From Achromobacter deleyi (GTDB taxonomy: Bacteria; Pseudomonadota; Gammaproteobacteria; Burkholderiales; Burkholderiaceae_B), in contig NZ_CADIJO010000007.1 in the NCBI RefSeq assembly GCF_902859705.1, positions 124,001 through 188,000 on the forward strand: a stretch of 64,000 nucleotides of DNA, read 5' to 3'. The position numbers and the translations under genes were made by a program. The notes below the pieces were generated by a model. That model did not search any database. It saw only the letters and a program-made list of their open reading frames with translations, and was not told the DNA's origin. Shown piece after piece: positions 50,702 to 58,570 of this stretch (position 1 is the first letter of the stretch; each line of letters begins with the position of its first letter).

Positions 50702-51322
50702 TCAGGGCGAGCGCAGCAGCGGCGAATCGAACATCGCGGCGGGCGAGATGATCGGTTCTTCCCAGGGGATGGCGTCGCCGTAGCGTTCCCGCATCTTCGC
50801 GCGCACGGCGGGCGCGCTCAGGTCGAAGGTCTTGAGCGGCTGCAGTGCGCCGATTTCGACGCCGAGCGCGCGCTGGTAGATCTTCCAGACCAGTTCCGAG
50901 CAATAGATCCTGTCGTCCGACCAACCGAACGCCGCGTCATAAGGCTTGCCCGTATACGTGGCGCCGATGGCGGCCAGGCGGTCGCGCCGTTGCGGCGTCA
51001 GTTGCGTGTCATCGCGCAGGCGCTTGACCACATAGGCGCCGCGTTCGCCCTGTGCGGCCCAGGCCGCCAGCGGCGTGTAGCGCACCGTGGCCGCGGCTTC
51101 CAGCACATAGGGGCGGCCTTGCCGAAGCACGATCATGCCCATGTGGCTGTAGGGCGAATGCGTGGCCTGCTGCACCGCCAGGCTTTGCGCGGAACGAGAT
51201 TGCTGGAACACCAGGTCGCCCGTCTGGACGTCGGGGGCGGCAACGGCAGTCAGGGATGCAGCGCAGAGCGCGGCCGCGGCGGTACGGGCAAGCCAGCTGA
51301 TGGCGAAGGAGCGCATGGGCAT
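50702..51322 (-). CDS. YiiX-like permuted papain-fold cysteine hydrolase
   Basis: The 206-residue protein has a signal peptide ending at TAVAAPD. The YiiX/YebB NlpC-P60-like domain has GDLVFQQSRSAQSLAVQQAT, H60 in SPYSHMGMIV and the nucleophile C141 in RIYCSELVWKIY. Members of this permuted-papain group are thought to hydrolyse amide or thioester bonds in the envelope. The start is ATG 51322 or ATG 51316. It lies 22 bases after a small gene and 8 before the propeller gene, so the three form a probable operon with csaA. Confidence 0.88.
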   Translation of the reverse strand: MPMRSFAISWLARTAAAALCAASLTAVAAPDVQTGDLVFQQSRSAQSLAVQQATHSPYSHMGMIVLRQGRPYVLEAAATVRYTPLAAWAAQGERGAYVVKRLRDDTQLTPQRRDRLAAIGATYTGKPYDAAFGWSDDRIYCSELVWKIYQRALGVEIGALQPLKTFDLSAPAVRAKMRERYGDAIPWEEPIISPAAMFDSPLLRSP

Positions 51323-51344
51323 GTGGGCGGCGTTCAGCCGCGCA

Positions 51345-51506
51345 TCATGGCTTGGCCGCGGCGGTGGCGGTTTTCTTGCTGCGCGGTTTGGCCACGGGCG
51401 CTTTTTCAGCGACGGGCGCGTCGAACTCCTGTTTGTTGCGTTCGCCCCGCGGGGTGTTTTCCGGATGGGGCTTGGGAAAGGCCCAGGGCTTGGTCTTCTG
51501 ATCCAT
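51345..51506 (-). CDS. Small disordered basic protein (53 residues)
   Basis: The frame from ATG 51506 has an excellent AAGGAG site 8 bases upstream. The product is rich in Pro, Lys, Arg and Ala (MDQKTKPWAFPKPHPENTPR at the start, KPRSKKTATAAAKP at the end) with no helix-forming hydrophobic segment. It may be a nucleic-acid-associated or stress-type small protein. It precedes the YiiX-like gene. A longer frame exists, but its upstream part lacks a ribosome-binding site. Confidence 0.62.
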   Translation of the reverse strand: MDQKTKPWAFPKPHPENTPRGERNKQEFDAPVAEKAPVAKPRSKKTATAAAKP

Positions 51507-52011
51507 TGCTAGTACTCCTTGCACAGGCGGAACAGTAGCATTTGCCGCGGCCGTGGGTAAGTGAGGGTTGACGTCAATATTCATCACATCGTGATATGAG
51601 GAAACGGGGGTTCGCGGCGGCTGGCGGCGGGCCTTGAAAGGCGGCAGCAAGGTTGGCGCGGGCGCCGGCGGCAACGCCATCCGGCCAAACCGCCCCATGG
51701 CCGGCCATGCGGACCGGCTTTCTATGACCGCGGCGGTGGCGGCGGGTTCAATCGGCGGCGGCGCGCTGGGTGATTTCTTGCGCGAGACCGCAGCAGGCCG
51801 CGAGGCCGCGGCGCGCAATTCTACCTTGGCTGCGAAAGGCGATGCGTCCGATACTGGCGATGACACGTCTTGTCCTGCCGCGGCGCCTGATGCGTTTCCA
51901 CCCGGTAGCCATCCGAAAACCCGAGCATCTCATCCTTCCGCGTCACCGCTTGCATCAGCCGCACCCGCCTGGGCAGGACTACGATGGGGCCGTGCACATA
52001 GGGAGGAAACT
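51507..52011. other. Gene-poor stretch
   Basis: These 505 bases lie between two small genes and show only overlapping frames of skewed composition. I see no ribosome-binding site, recognised family, tRNA or terminator within them. The short AT-richer part near 51575-51610 (ATTCATCACATCGTGATATGAGG) includes a CATCACATCGTGATATG dyad and may carry the promoter of the minus-strand small gene. Confidence 0.5.
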
Positions 52012-52206
52012 ATGGACACGACCAAAGAGTGGTACGCCGCCGTCAAGGAATGGCAGCGCGCGCGGGACGAGCTCACCGCCGCCGTCGCCGCGATCAAGTG
52101 GCCCAATCCCACGCCGGGATGCCTGGACACCTACGACCGCGCCTACGAACAGGAAACGTCTGCGCGCGAGCGCATGAACCACGCCTACGAGCGCGTCCGA
52201 CGATAA
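52012..52206 (+). CDS. Small helical protein (64 residues), unknown function
   Basis: GGGAGGAAACT precedes ATG 52012, a near-perfect ribosome-binding site. The product begins MDTTKEWYAAVKEWQRARDE and ends ARERMNHAYERVRR, two charged amphipathic helices around a Pro-rich turn (KWPNPTPGC). I know no family for it. The same frame is open further upstream, but codon content there is not convincing. The GNAT gene follows after 30 bases. Confidence 0.6.
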   Translation: MDTTKEWYAAVKEWQRARDELTAAVAAIKWPNPTPGCLDTYDRAYEQETSARERMNHAYERVRR

Positions 52207-52236
52207 GCCCCGCGAGCAGTTGCTACACTGCCGCGC

Positions 52237-52737
52237 ATGACGCAACCCTCATCCCCCCTGACGATCCGGCCGGCGCGCGCAGCCGATGCCGCCGCCCTCG
52301 AGGACGTGCTGACGCGCACCTATGAAGGCACCTGGCAGCCGCAGATGACGCCGGAAAAATACCGGCATTTCCTCGACTCGGGCAAGATTCCGCAATACGT
52401 CGCCGAGCGCGGTGCGCGGTTCTACGTGTGCGAGGTCGACGGCCGCGTGGCGGGCATGGTCGACTGGGAAAAGAACTTCATCTGGGCGCTGCACGTGCAT
52501 CCGGACCTGCAACGGCGCGGCGTGGGCGCGGCGCTGCTGGCGCTGGCCGAAGACGGCATGCGCGCGGCCGGCTTCGCCGACGCCCGCCTGGAAACCGACA
52601 CGTTCAACACCCAGAGCCGCGCGTTCTACCGCAAGCACGGCTACGCTGAAATCGACACCTATCCCGACGAGGAATGGGACAGCGGTTTCACCACGGTGCT
52701 GCTGGTGAAGGCATTGGCCGGTATTGTGGCCCCATGA
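52237..52737 (+). CDS. GNAT-family N-acetyltransferase
   Basis: The 166-residue GNAT fold starts with LTIRPARAADAAALEDVL. The acetyl-CoA pyrophosphate loop appears as LQRRGVGAALLALAEDGM, and the final strand as NTQSRAFYRKHGYAEIDTYP. It transfers acetyl from acetyl-CoA to an amine; the acceptor is unknown. It lies upstream of a PaiB-like gene, and PaiA in Bacillus is also a GNAT encoded beside PaiB, so a PaiAB-like pair is possible. Confidence 0.9.
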   Translation: MTQPSSPLTIRPARAADAAALEDVLTRTYEGTWQPQMTPEKYRHFLDSGKIPQYVAERGARFYVCEVDGRVAGMVDWEKNFIWALHVHPDLQRRGVGAALLALAEDGMRAAGFADARLETDTFNTQSRAFYRKHGYAEIDTYPDEEWDSGFTTVLLVKALAGIVAP

Positions 52738-52818
52738 ATCGGGGGTTATATGGCTCTGGCTATGGAGCCAGGCTGGCGCTATCGTGTGTTTTTCCCCGAC
52801 ACGACGCCTATTGCCGCC

Positions 52819-53451
52819 ATGTACCTGCCGTCCGCTTTCCGTGAAGATTCGCTCGAGGTCCAGCACGATTTCATCCGCGCCCATCCGCTGGGCGTGCTGA
52901 CGACCAGCGGGGAGGGGGGGCTGATGGCCAACCACATTCCCTGTCTGCTCTACCCCGAAGGGCCGCACGGCGTGCTGCGCCTGCACATGGCGCGCGCCAA
53001 TGCGCAATGGAAGGAACTGGCCGCGGGGGCACAATGCCTGGTGGTGTTCCATGGCGCACAGGCCTACATCACGCCGTCCTGGTACGCCACCAAGGCCGAG
53101 ACGCACAAAGTCGTGCCCACCTGGAATTTCGTTGCCGTGCACGTCTGGGGCACGCCGGTGATCCACGACGATCCCACCTGGGTGCGCGCGCAGATCGGCG
53201 CGTTGACGGACGCCCAGGAAAAAGCCCGGGTGCAGCCCTGGCGGGTCGAAGATGCGCCCGAAGATTTCATCGCCGCGCAGATGCGCGCCATCGTCGGCGT
53301 CGAAATCGCCATCACGCGCATCGAAGGTAAATGGAAAGTCAGCCAGAACCGTACGCCCGCCGACCGCCAGGGTGTGGCCACGGGCCTGGCCGCCGAACAG
53401 GGCGATGCCGTCATGGCAGGCCTGGTGGCGCGCCGCGGCGGCCTGGACTGA
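52819..53451 (+). CDS. PaiB-family FMN-binding regulator
   Basis: The 210-residue protein begins MYLPSAFREDSLEVQHDFIR, the standard PaiB start. It continues GLMANHIPCLLYPE and HGAQAYITPSWYATKAETHK (FMN-binding split barrel), then VPTWNFVAVHVWGTP and the C-terminal WKVSQNRTPADRQGV motif. The start at ATG 52819 is preferred over 52750, which would add 23 atypical residues. PaiB represses sporulation and protease genes in Bacillus; in proteobacteria its role is unclear. It follows the GNAT gene. Confidence 0.92.
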   Translation: MYLPSAFREDSLEVQHDFIRAHPLGVLTTSGEGGLMANHIPCLLYPEGPHGVLRLHMARANAQWKELAAGAQCLVVFHGAQAYITPSWYATKAETHKVVPTWNFVAVHVWGTPVIHDDPTWVRAQIGALTDAQEKARVQPWRVEDAPEDFIAAQMRAIVGVEIAITRIEGKWKVSQNRTPADRQGVATGLAAEQGDAVMAGLVARRGGLD

Positions 53452-53521
53452 ATCGCCCGCAGCCGGGCTGGGGCTCGCTGAATCTGGCTCCGCCCGCGCC
53501 GGCTGCGTGATGCCATGGCGG

Positions 53522-54778
53522 TCAGGCCATGGCGGGCACGGGCCGCCGCGCCGACGCCCCGCAGCCCCACGCCAGGCAGGCGATCGCCGCGGCCTGCACG
53601 CAGGCCGCCAAGGCCAGGAACCAGAACATCGACGTGCCTGCGTCCTGTGAAGCCGACCGCAGCACGCCGAACGCGGCCGGCGCGAAGGCGTAGGCGCCTT
53701 GCGACAATGCCACGATCAGCGGCACCACCCGCAACGCATCTTCGCGCGCGAATTCCGTCTGGGCGATCAGCGGCGGCAGCGACGTCGCGTTGCCGATTCC
53801 CGCGCCGAACAGCATCACGCCCACCCATACCGCCCACATATGGTCGGCGGCCAGCATCAGCACCAGCGATCCCGCAATCTGCACGCCAAACGACACGCAA
53901 GCCACCTTGCGGCGATCTGCGGTGGGCGGCATCAACCAGCCGACCAGGCTGCGCCCGGCAATGGCGCTGGCGGTGGCCAGCCCCATCGCGATGCCTGCGG
54001 TCTGCGCGCCCAGCAGCGGCGCCAACAGCGACAGCAGGTGCGCGATCAGGCCGATCTGCGCGAACAGCCCCAGCGCCATGCCGGCGCCCAGCGTCAGGAA
54101 GGCGCGGTCGCGCCACAGCCGGGGCACGCGGGCCAGCGTGTTGACCGCCGCTTGCACGGGTGCGTCCGCCGCGGCGCCGTCAGGCAATTGTCCGAGCTGC
54201 TGCGGCGTGACGGAAAACACCTTGCGGGCCAGCACCGCGATCACCAGCACCATCGCCACGCCGACCCATAGCGCCGCCTGCGCAAAGCCGTAACCCGCGA
54301 TCAGGAATACCCACAGCGGTGAAAACACAATGCCGCCCACGCTGGCGCCGTTGTAGGCCATGCCCAGCGCGGCAGGGCGGCGCCGCACGAACCACGGCGC
54401 GATGAGGGCATTGACTGCCGCCGCGCCCAAGGTCACCCAGCCCATGCCCGACAGCAGGGCGGCTGCGTACAGCTGCCACGGCGCGTCCGCCCGCGCCCAG
54501 CCGGACACGCCCAGCGCCAGCGACACGGCGCCCGTCAGCGTCACCGTCGGCAGGCCCCAGCGCCGGTACAGCCGCGGCAGGTTGGCCACCACCACGGTGC
54601 CGCACAGAAAATGCAGCGTCACCGCGGCCGACACCAGCGCCACGCTCCAGCCGGTGCGCTGCACCACGGCATGCAGGAAGACAGGCGGCCCGTAAAAGCC
54701 CACGCCCCAGCCGAAGATGGCCAGCGTGAAGGTGGCATACAGGACGTTCCAACCGAAAAAACGCGGGGCGTTGCGCAT
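53522..54778 (-). CDS. Major facilitator superfamily transporter
   Basis: The 418-residue protein has 12 helices. N-terminal segments FFGWNVLYATFTLAIFGWGV and APWFVRRRPAALGMAYNGAS match MFS carriers of the YbfB/OFA type, and GRSLVGWLMPPTADRR is a conserved cytoplasmic loop. The start at ATG 54778 gives the normal short N terminus; the frame extends another 230 codons upstream without homology. It is divergent from an ArsR-like regulator 87 bases away that probably controls it. Confidence 0.88.
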   Translation of the reverse strand: MRNAPRFFGWNVLYATFTLAIFGWGVGFYGPPVFLHAVVQRTGWSVALVSAAVTLHFLCGTVVVANLPRLYRRWGLPTVTLTGAVSLALGVSGWARADAPWQLYAAALLSGMGWVTLGAAAVNALIAPWFVRRRPAALGMAYNGASVGGIVFSPLWVFLIAGYGFAQAALWVGVAMVLVIAVLARKVFSVTPQQLGQLPDGAAADAPVQAAVNTLARVPRLWRDRAFLTLGAGMALGLFAQIGLIAHLLSLLAPLLGAQTAGIAMGLATASAIAGRSLVGWLMPPTADRRKVACVSFGVQIAGSLVLMLAADHMWAVWVGVMLFGAGIGNATSLPPLIAQTEFAREDALRVVPLIVALSQGAYAFAPAAFGVLRSASQDAGTSMFWFLALAACVQAAAIACLAWGCGASARRPVPAMA

Positions 54779-54828
54779 GATGGGGGCCGGCGGCGCCGGC
54801 TGTCTTGTTGAGATGACTCGCAGTATGC

Positions 54829-54844
54829 TTGTCCCTGTACACAA
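54829..54844. promoter_or_regulatory. Possible operator between the MFS and ArsR-like genes
   Basis: TTGT-N8-ACAA is a short dyad in the 87-base divergent region, 21 bases before the regulator start codon. The arms are short, so this is only a candidate. Confidence 0.3.
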
Positions 54845-54865
54845 CACTTTGGTCTGGGCCGAATT

Positions 54866-55609
54866 ATGGAATCCAAGTTCGCCGACATCAATCTCTCGGC
54901 CGTTGCCGGCGCCATCGCCGATCCTGCCCGCGCGCGCATGCTGTGCGTGCTGCTGGACGGCCGCGCGCGCACCGCCACCGAACTGGCCGCCGCCGCCGAC
55001 ATCGGCGCGTCCACCGCCAGCAGCCATTTCCAGCGGCTGCGCGAACAGGGGTTGGTCGACCTGGCGGTGCAGGGCAAGCATCGCTATTACCGCCTGGCCA
55101 ATGCAGAAGTGGGCGAGGCGCTTGAAGCGTTGCTGGTCGTGGCGGGCGCCGAACGCACGCCCTTCAAGCCCAACACGCCGTCGGCGCTGCGCGATGCGCG
55201 CACTTGCTACGACCACATGGCGGGCACGTTGGCCGTGCGCATCCACGATGCGATGCTGGCGCGCCAATGGCTGGCCGCCGACGGCCGCGACTACACGCTG
55301 ACGCCGCTGGGCGAGGCCTCGCTGGCGCAAGTGGGCGTGGACGTGGTCACGGCCCGGCAGCGCCGCCGCCGTTTCGCCTGCCCCTGCCTGGACTGGAGCG
55401 AGCGTCGCTCGCACCTGGGCGGCGCGCTGGGCGCCGCCCTGCTGCAGGCGCTGCTGCAACGCGGCTGGGTCGACAAGGACCTGGACTCGCGCGCTCTGTC
55501 GGTCACGCGCAAGGGCGCGCGCCAGTTCCCCGCGTTCTTCGGCATGCCGGAACCTGCGTCCGGGGACATGGCCGATTGGGCGCGTCCGGGCAATCCGGCG
55601 GCAGCCTAG
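54866..55609 (+). CDS. ArsR-type winged-helix regulator with extra C-terminal domain
   Basis: The 247-residue protein has an ArsR-like N terminus (ALADPARARMLCVLLDGRAR-like start, TELAAAADIGASTASSHFQR, LREQGLVDLAVQGKHRYYRL). A C-terminal part of about 150 residues has a second helical region and the cysteines in RRFACPCLDWSERRSHLGG, matching COG0640/helix-turn-helix proteins of this larger type. It is divergent from the MFS gene and probably represses it until an inducer binds. Confidence 0.88.
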   Translation: MESKFADINLSAVAGAIADPARARMLCVLLDGRARTATELAAAADIGASTASSHFQRLREQGLVDLAVQGKHRYYRLANAEVGEALEALLVVAGAERTPFKPNTPSALRDARTCYDHMAGTLAVRIHDAMLARQWLAADGRDYTLTPLGEASLAQVGVDVVTARQRRRRFACPCLDWSERRSHLGGALGAALLQALLQRGWVDKDLDSRALSVTRKGARQFPAFFGMPEPASGDMADWARPGNPAAA

Positions 55610-55625
55610 GACACATCAACACCTT

Positions 55626-55647
55626 GCCGCCCGCGTCTGCGGGCGGC
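55626..55647 (+). terminator. Hairpin after the ArsR-like gene
   Basis: A perfect 9-bp stem (GCCGCCCGC/GCGGGCGGC) with a 4-base loop lies 17 bases after the stop codon, and TTTTT follows 13 bases further. It is a likely transcript end before the next gene. Confidence 0.6.
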
Positions 55648-55695
55648 ACAAACACGGGTTTTTCATCGGGCATTTGCCCTGTACAGGAGGTGGCC

Positions 55696-56322
55696 TTGCT
55701 TACGCTGGCCCTGCACGCTTTTCCTCGCGCCTTGCCTGTCGCGACGGAACTGCGCATCGACGTCAACCATGCCCCGCAAGAGGTGGACAAGGAACTCGAT
55801 GCCATCTACGACCGCATGAATCGTCCTTCGGATCGCTTGCACGGATTGCAGGAGGTCCGTACCGACATCCCTGGCCTTGTGCTTCGCCATCGCGAAGCCG
55901 ATGGCGAGTACTACGTGTACGTGGTGGACGTGCGGCGCGGCCGGCTGGCGGGCTATACGGTGTTCAACCGCTTGATCGAAGTGGGGCGGCGCGCCGACCC
56001 CTATGTGCGCGCCCCGCACTCGAAGTACGCGGCGCCCTACCAGGGCATGGGGTTGGCCACCGCCGTCTATCGCTGGGGGCTGGATGCGGGCCTGTGCATC
56101 ATGAGCGGCGCGCGCCAGTCGCCCGCCGCGCACCGTCTGTGGCTGGGCCTGGCCCGTGACTATGAGCTGGGCTACGCCGACCTGCGGCGCAAGCGCCTGG
56201 GCTATCTGGGCCGAACGGTGGCGCCCACGGTGCTGGCCGATCTGCATACCCGCATGTTCCTGTTGGGGCGGGGCTGGACGTTGCCCGACTATCTGGCTGC
56301 GACGGGCATGAACGCCGTTTGA
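55696..56322 (+). CDS. GNAT-like protein of unknown function
   Basis: Starting at TTG 55696, with AGGAGG 5 bases upstream, the product has 208 residues. Segments YYVYVVDVRRGRLAGYTVFN, SKYAAPYQGMGLATAVYRWG (acetyl-CoA loop-like) and ARQSPAAHRLWLGLARDYEL (last helix and strand) resemble a GNAT fold. I cannot name a subfamily. Its position after the ArsR gene suggests an independent transcript, as a hairpin lies between. The GTG at 55690 is too close to the ribosome-binding site. Confidence 0.6.
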   Translation: MLTLALHAFPRALPVATELRIDVNHAPQEVDKELDAIYDRMNRPSDRLHGLQEVRTDIPGLVLRHREADGEYYVYVVDVRRGRLAGYTVFNRLIEVGRRADPYVRAPHSKYAAPYQGMGLATAVYRWGLDAGLCIMSGARQSPAAHRLWLGLARDYELGYADLRRKRLGYLGRTVAPTVLADLHTRMFLLGRGWTLPDYLAATGMNAV

Positions 56323-56637
56323 TTGCCTCGCTAGAGTCCTCGAAATCGGTCCGAAATCGCCCGGAAACGCGGTGAATAGTGCACTTTCGCAACAGCTTTA
56401 GGGAAATCCCCGGGACGGATCAGCCCGGCGGCCATCGGCCGCCGGCTTCATCTGGCTGTCAGCCGCGCCCCGCTTGCAGATCGGCGCCGCGGGTCGGTCT
56501 CGGGGCCTGCGCCACAGAAACGGGGACGCAACTTCTGCAATGCAACAATGTTTCCAGTAGATGCCCGGGTTACAAAACATATCCGAACTGTCATGAACAG
56601 CCGGGGTATGCTGGCTCGCAGAAAGAGGGCATCCGAA
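56323..56637. other. Gene-free gap with a strong hairpin
   Basis: These 315 bases hold no supported gene. A perfect 9-bp hairpin CCGGCGGCC-ATC-GGCCGCCGG (56425-56445) lies 103 bases after the GNAT-like stop and may end its transcript. The AT-richer part around 56545-56600 (TTACAAAACATATCC) is a likely promoter zone for the small gene that follows. Confidence 0.5.
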
Positions 56638-56910
56638 GTGCATCAGAACAACTTGATCTACAAGGGATACCGGCTGACGGCCAAAGTGTCCCGGGGCGCT
56701 GGCGCTGAGGTTCAAGCGTTGCCCAGCGGCCCTGTCTTCATCGCATCGGTCATGGTGGTCCAGGCGGGCGCGGTCCGCGAAGGCGGCGACGAATACCCCG
56801 TGCCACGGTTCGCCGAAGGCGGTTTTGTCTTCAGTCCGCGCGAAGCGGTGCATGCCGCCATCCTGCACGGCCGCGAGATCGTCGACGGCCTGACCAACAT
56901 GCCAGCCTGA
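56638..56910 (+). CDS. Small DUF6566-like protein
   Basis: GTG 56638, with AGAGGG 8 bases upstream, gives 90 residues (VHQNNLIYKGYRLTAKVSRG, then FSPREAVHAAILHGREIVDG). The layout, a short beta-rich part followed by a helix with an EGR/HGREIVDG end, resembles small DUF6566-type proteins of betaproteobacteria. A longer start at 56548 lacks support. Function is unknown. Confidence 0.6.
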   Translation: MHQNNLIYKGYRLTAKVSRGAGAEVQALPSGPVFIASVMVVQAGAVREGGDEYPVPRFAEGGFVFSPREAVHAAILHGREIVDGLTNMPA

Positions 56911-56927
56911 GCATTGCCAGCCTGAGC
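56901..56927 (+). repeat. 12-bp direct repeat across a stop codon
   Basis: GCCAGCCTGAGC occurs at 56901-56912 and again at 56916-56927. The first copy contains the TGA stop of the small gene. The second is part of a 7-bp hairpin AGCCTGA-GCG-TCAGGCT (56919-56935) that may act as a transcript end. Confidence 0.6.
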
Positions 56928-56997
56928 GTCAGGCTGAAATCCGGGTCTGCATCGCCGCCGGGCTGCTTGGCGCCGGCAGCGGTCTTGCGTCGTCCGC

Positions 56998-57762
56998 CTA
57001 GTCGGCGAACACGGCCTGCCAGTCGCGCGTCTTGGCCAGAGTCTGCACGGTGGCCGACTGTTCCAGGATGGTCACGGCCTTCTTGAATTCCTCGGCCGAC
57101 GCGCCGTCTTCCAGAATCACCATGCGCGAGTTGCGCGCATCCGCCATTTTCACGTCCGACATCTTGCCGTGGGTCTGGTAGACCTGCGTCCAGTCCATTT
57201 TCTTGCCGGCCTTCAGCGCGATCGGCTCGATGTACGTCAACGCCGTGCTGCCTGCCGCGCGCACCGCAAAGGCGAAGTCGGCGGTATGCCCGCTGCTGCC
57301 CTTGGCGCGCGCACCCTTGACCATGCGGTTCACGCCCACGCCCGCCGCCAAGGCGCGGCCGACCTGCGCGCGAAAACGCAGCTGGCTGAAGCGGGGCATC
57401 CACTTGGCGCACTGGAACGACAGGGCCATCGCCAGCTTCACCGCATCCCACAACGCTTCCTGCAGCTGTTCGTTGGGGCCCGAGGCCACGATGGCGCCCG
57501 ACTTGTCGAAATGCGCCAGGCTCACGCCCGGCGTCTCGTTCAGGATGTCGATGCGCTTGGCGGCCAGCTCGATGCCGTAGCTGGATGCGTGCATCGCGGT
57601 CTCACAGGCATCGGTGAGATAGAACGTGGCATCGTCCGGATGCGCGATGAAGAACGCGGCGTGCTGGCCGTCCAGGCCGAGCGTCATCGGCGAGATGGCA
57701 CGGATGGCATGCTCGCCCGCCGGCAGGACGGTCCAGCCGGAGGCTTCCAGGAAATTGCTCAT
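56998..57762 (-). CDS. DUF1828/DUF1829-type protein
   Basis: The 254-residue protein begins NFLEASGWTVLPAGEHAIR. It has the FYLTDACETAMHASSYGIEL and SLAHFDKSGAIVASGPNEQL segments that fit DUF1828. The C-terminal half (GHTADFAFAV, TYIEPIALKAGKKMDWTQVY) fits DUF1829. Proteins of this type are found in phages and accessory regions, and no function is established. It starts inside the stop of the upstream gene (ATGA), so the pair is translationally coupled. The family call is by eye. Confidence 0.65.
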   Translation of the reverse strand: MSNFLEASGWTVLPAGEHAIRAISPMTLGLDGQHAAFFIAHPDDATFYLTDACETAMHASSYGIELAAKRIDILNETPGVSLAHFDKSGAIVASGPNEQLQEALWDAVKLAMALSFQCAKWMPRFSQLRFRAQVGRALAAGVGVNRMVKGARAKGSSGHTADFAFAVRAAGSTALTYIEPIALKAGKKMDWTQVYQTHGKMSDVKMADARNSRMVILEDGASAEEFKKAVTILEQSATVQTLAKTRDWQAVFAD

Positions 57763-58295
57763 AGGATCAGTTCGATTTGTCGGCCTTTGAGGGGATGCGC
57801 GAATCCGCCGGTCAGGGTCAGGTTGGCCCGGGGCAGGAAATACTGCATCAACTCGCCGATCGTGTGCAGGGCGGGAACGATGGGCTCGGCATAGCCTTCG
57901 CCTTCGTTCACCCAGATATGTTCATGGCTGCGGTCCGCCAGCGGCTTGCGGTAGTGCGGCCGGCCTTCGCCCACCAGGCTGGTGTGGAACGAGTCGTCCG
58001 TGTCCACGCCGAACACGCGGTGCGGGCCCACGAAGAGGCTGGCACAGAATGCTTCGGTCAGGAAGATGGTGGCCTGGCCGTGCACCACCGTGCGGGCGCC
58101 GCGATAGGTGGCGCGAAAGATCACGTCGTCGCGCACTTCGCCCTTGATGCGGCAGGGGCTGGCAAATTCCATCCATTGGATGCTGCCGCCGCCCGGCTTG
58201 GGCACCCAGGTGATCTGCTTGATGGTTTCCTTGGGCTCGGCAAGGATCTCTTGCACCTCATCAACGGTGATTAGCGGTTCGAACTTGTTGGCCAT
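57759..58295 (-). CDS. DUF6978-like protein, partner of the DUF1828 gene
   Basis: The 178-residue protein opens FEPLITVDEVQEILAEPKET. It has a beta-rich core (ASPCRIKGEVRDDVIFRATY, YRGARTVVHGQATIFLTEAF) and a His-rich segment HEHIWVNEGEGYAEPIVPAL before IGELMQYFLPRANL. The order of features resembles DUF6978-type proteins that occur next to DUF1828 genes; this is a tentative match. The downstream gene overlaps it by 4 bases. No promoter is certain in the 275-base gap before it. Confidence 0.55.
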   Translation of the reverse strand: MANKFEPLITVDEVQEILAEPKETIKQITWVPKPGGGSIQWMEFASPCRIKGEVRDDVIFRATYRGARTVVHGQATIFLTEAFCASLFVGPHRVFGVDTDDSFHTSLVGEGRPHYRKPLADRSHEHIWVNEGEGYAEPIVPALHTIGELMQYFLPRANLTLTGGFAHPLKGRQIELIL

Positions 58296-58433
58296 GGAAA
58301 CGGATCTAGTGTCTGGAAATGCGTCGCGCGGTTCGCGTCGCCGCGTGGTAGTGGCGGACGCGCGGCAGCGCGAGGGGGGGCGGTTTTTTCCCGGTCAGGC
58401 TGTCTGCAGTCGATAAAGCGTCCGGCCCAATGG

Positions 58434-58455
58434 GAAAAGCCCCCTTTCGGGAGCT
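58434..58455 (-). terminator. Rho-independent terminator of the YpfJ-like gene
   Basis: On the minus strand, AGCTCCC-GAAA-GGGGGCT forms a 7-bp stem (one G-T pair) with a GAAA loop, followed by TTTTCCC. A second hairpin, CCGCGCAG/CTGCGCGG, lies just before it at 58459-58480. Both are downstream of the metallopeptidase gene and upstream of the DUF pair. Confidence 0.6.
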
Positions 58456-58570
58456 GGTCCGCGCAGCGGGAACTGCGCGGGGCGTAATCTTACAAGATGA
58501 AGACGGTGCCGGTCTTGCGGCTGTATGGATATACAGGCAAAAAACGGCGCCTTGGCAGGGCAACGTCCGG

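Noticed and set aside
49020-50783. A 587-codon open frame on the plus strand
   Set aside because: It is antisense to the beta-propeller gene, and its composition is typical of reverse-strand shadows in GC-rich DNA.
54779-55459. An N-terminal extension of the MFS transporter frame
   Set aside because: It overlaps the ArsR-like gene on the other strand and lacks any membrane or family feature; the carrier starts at 54778.
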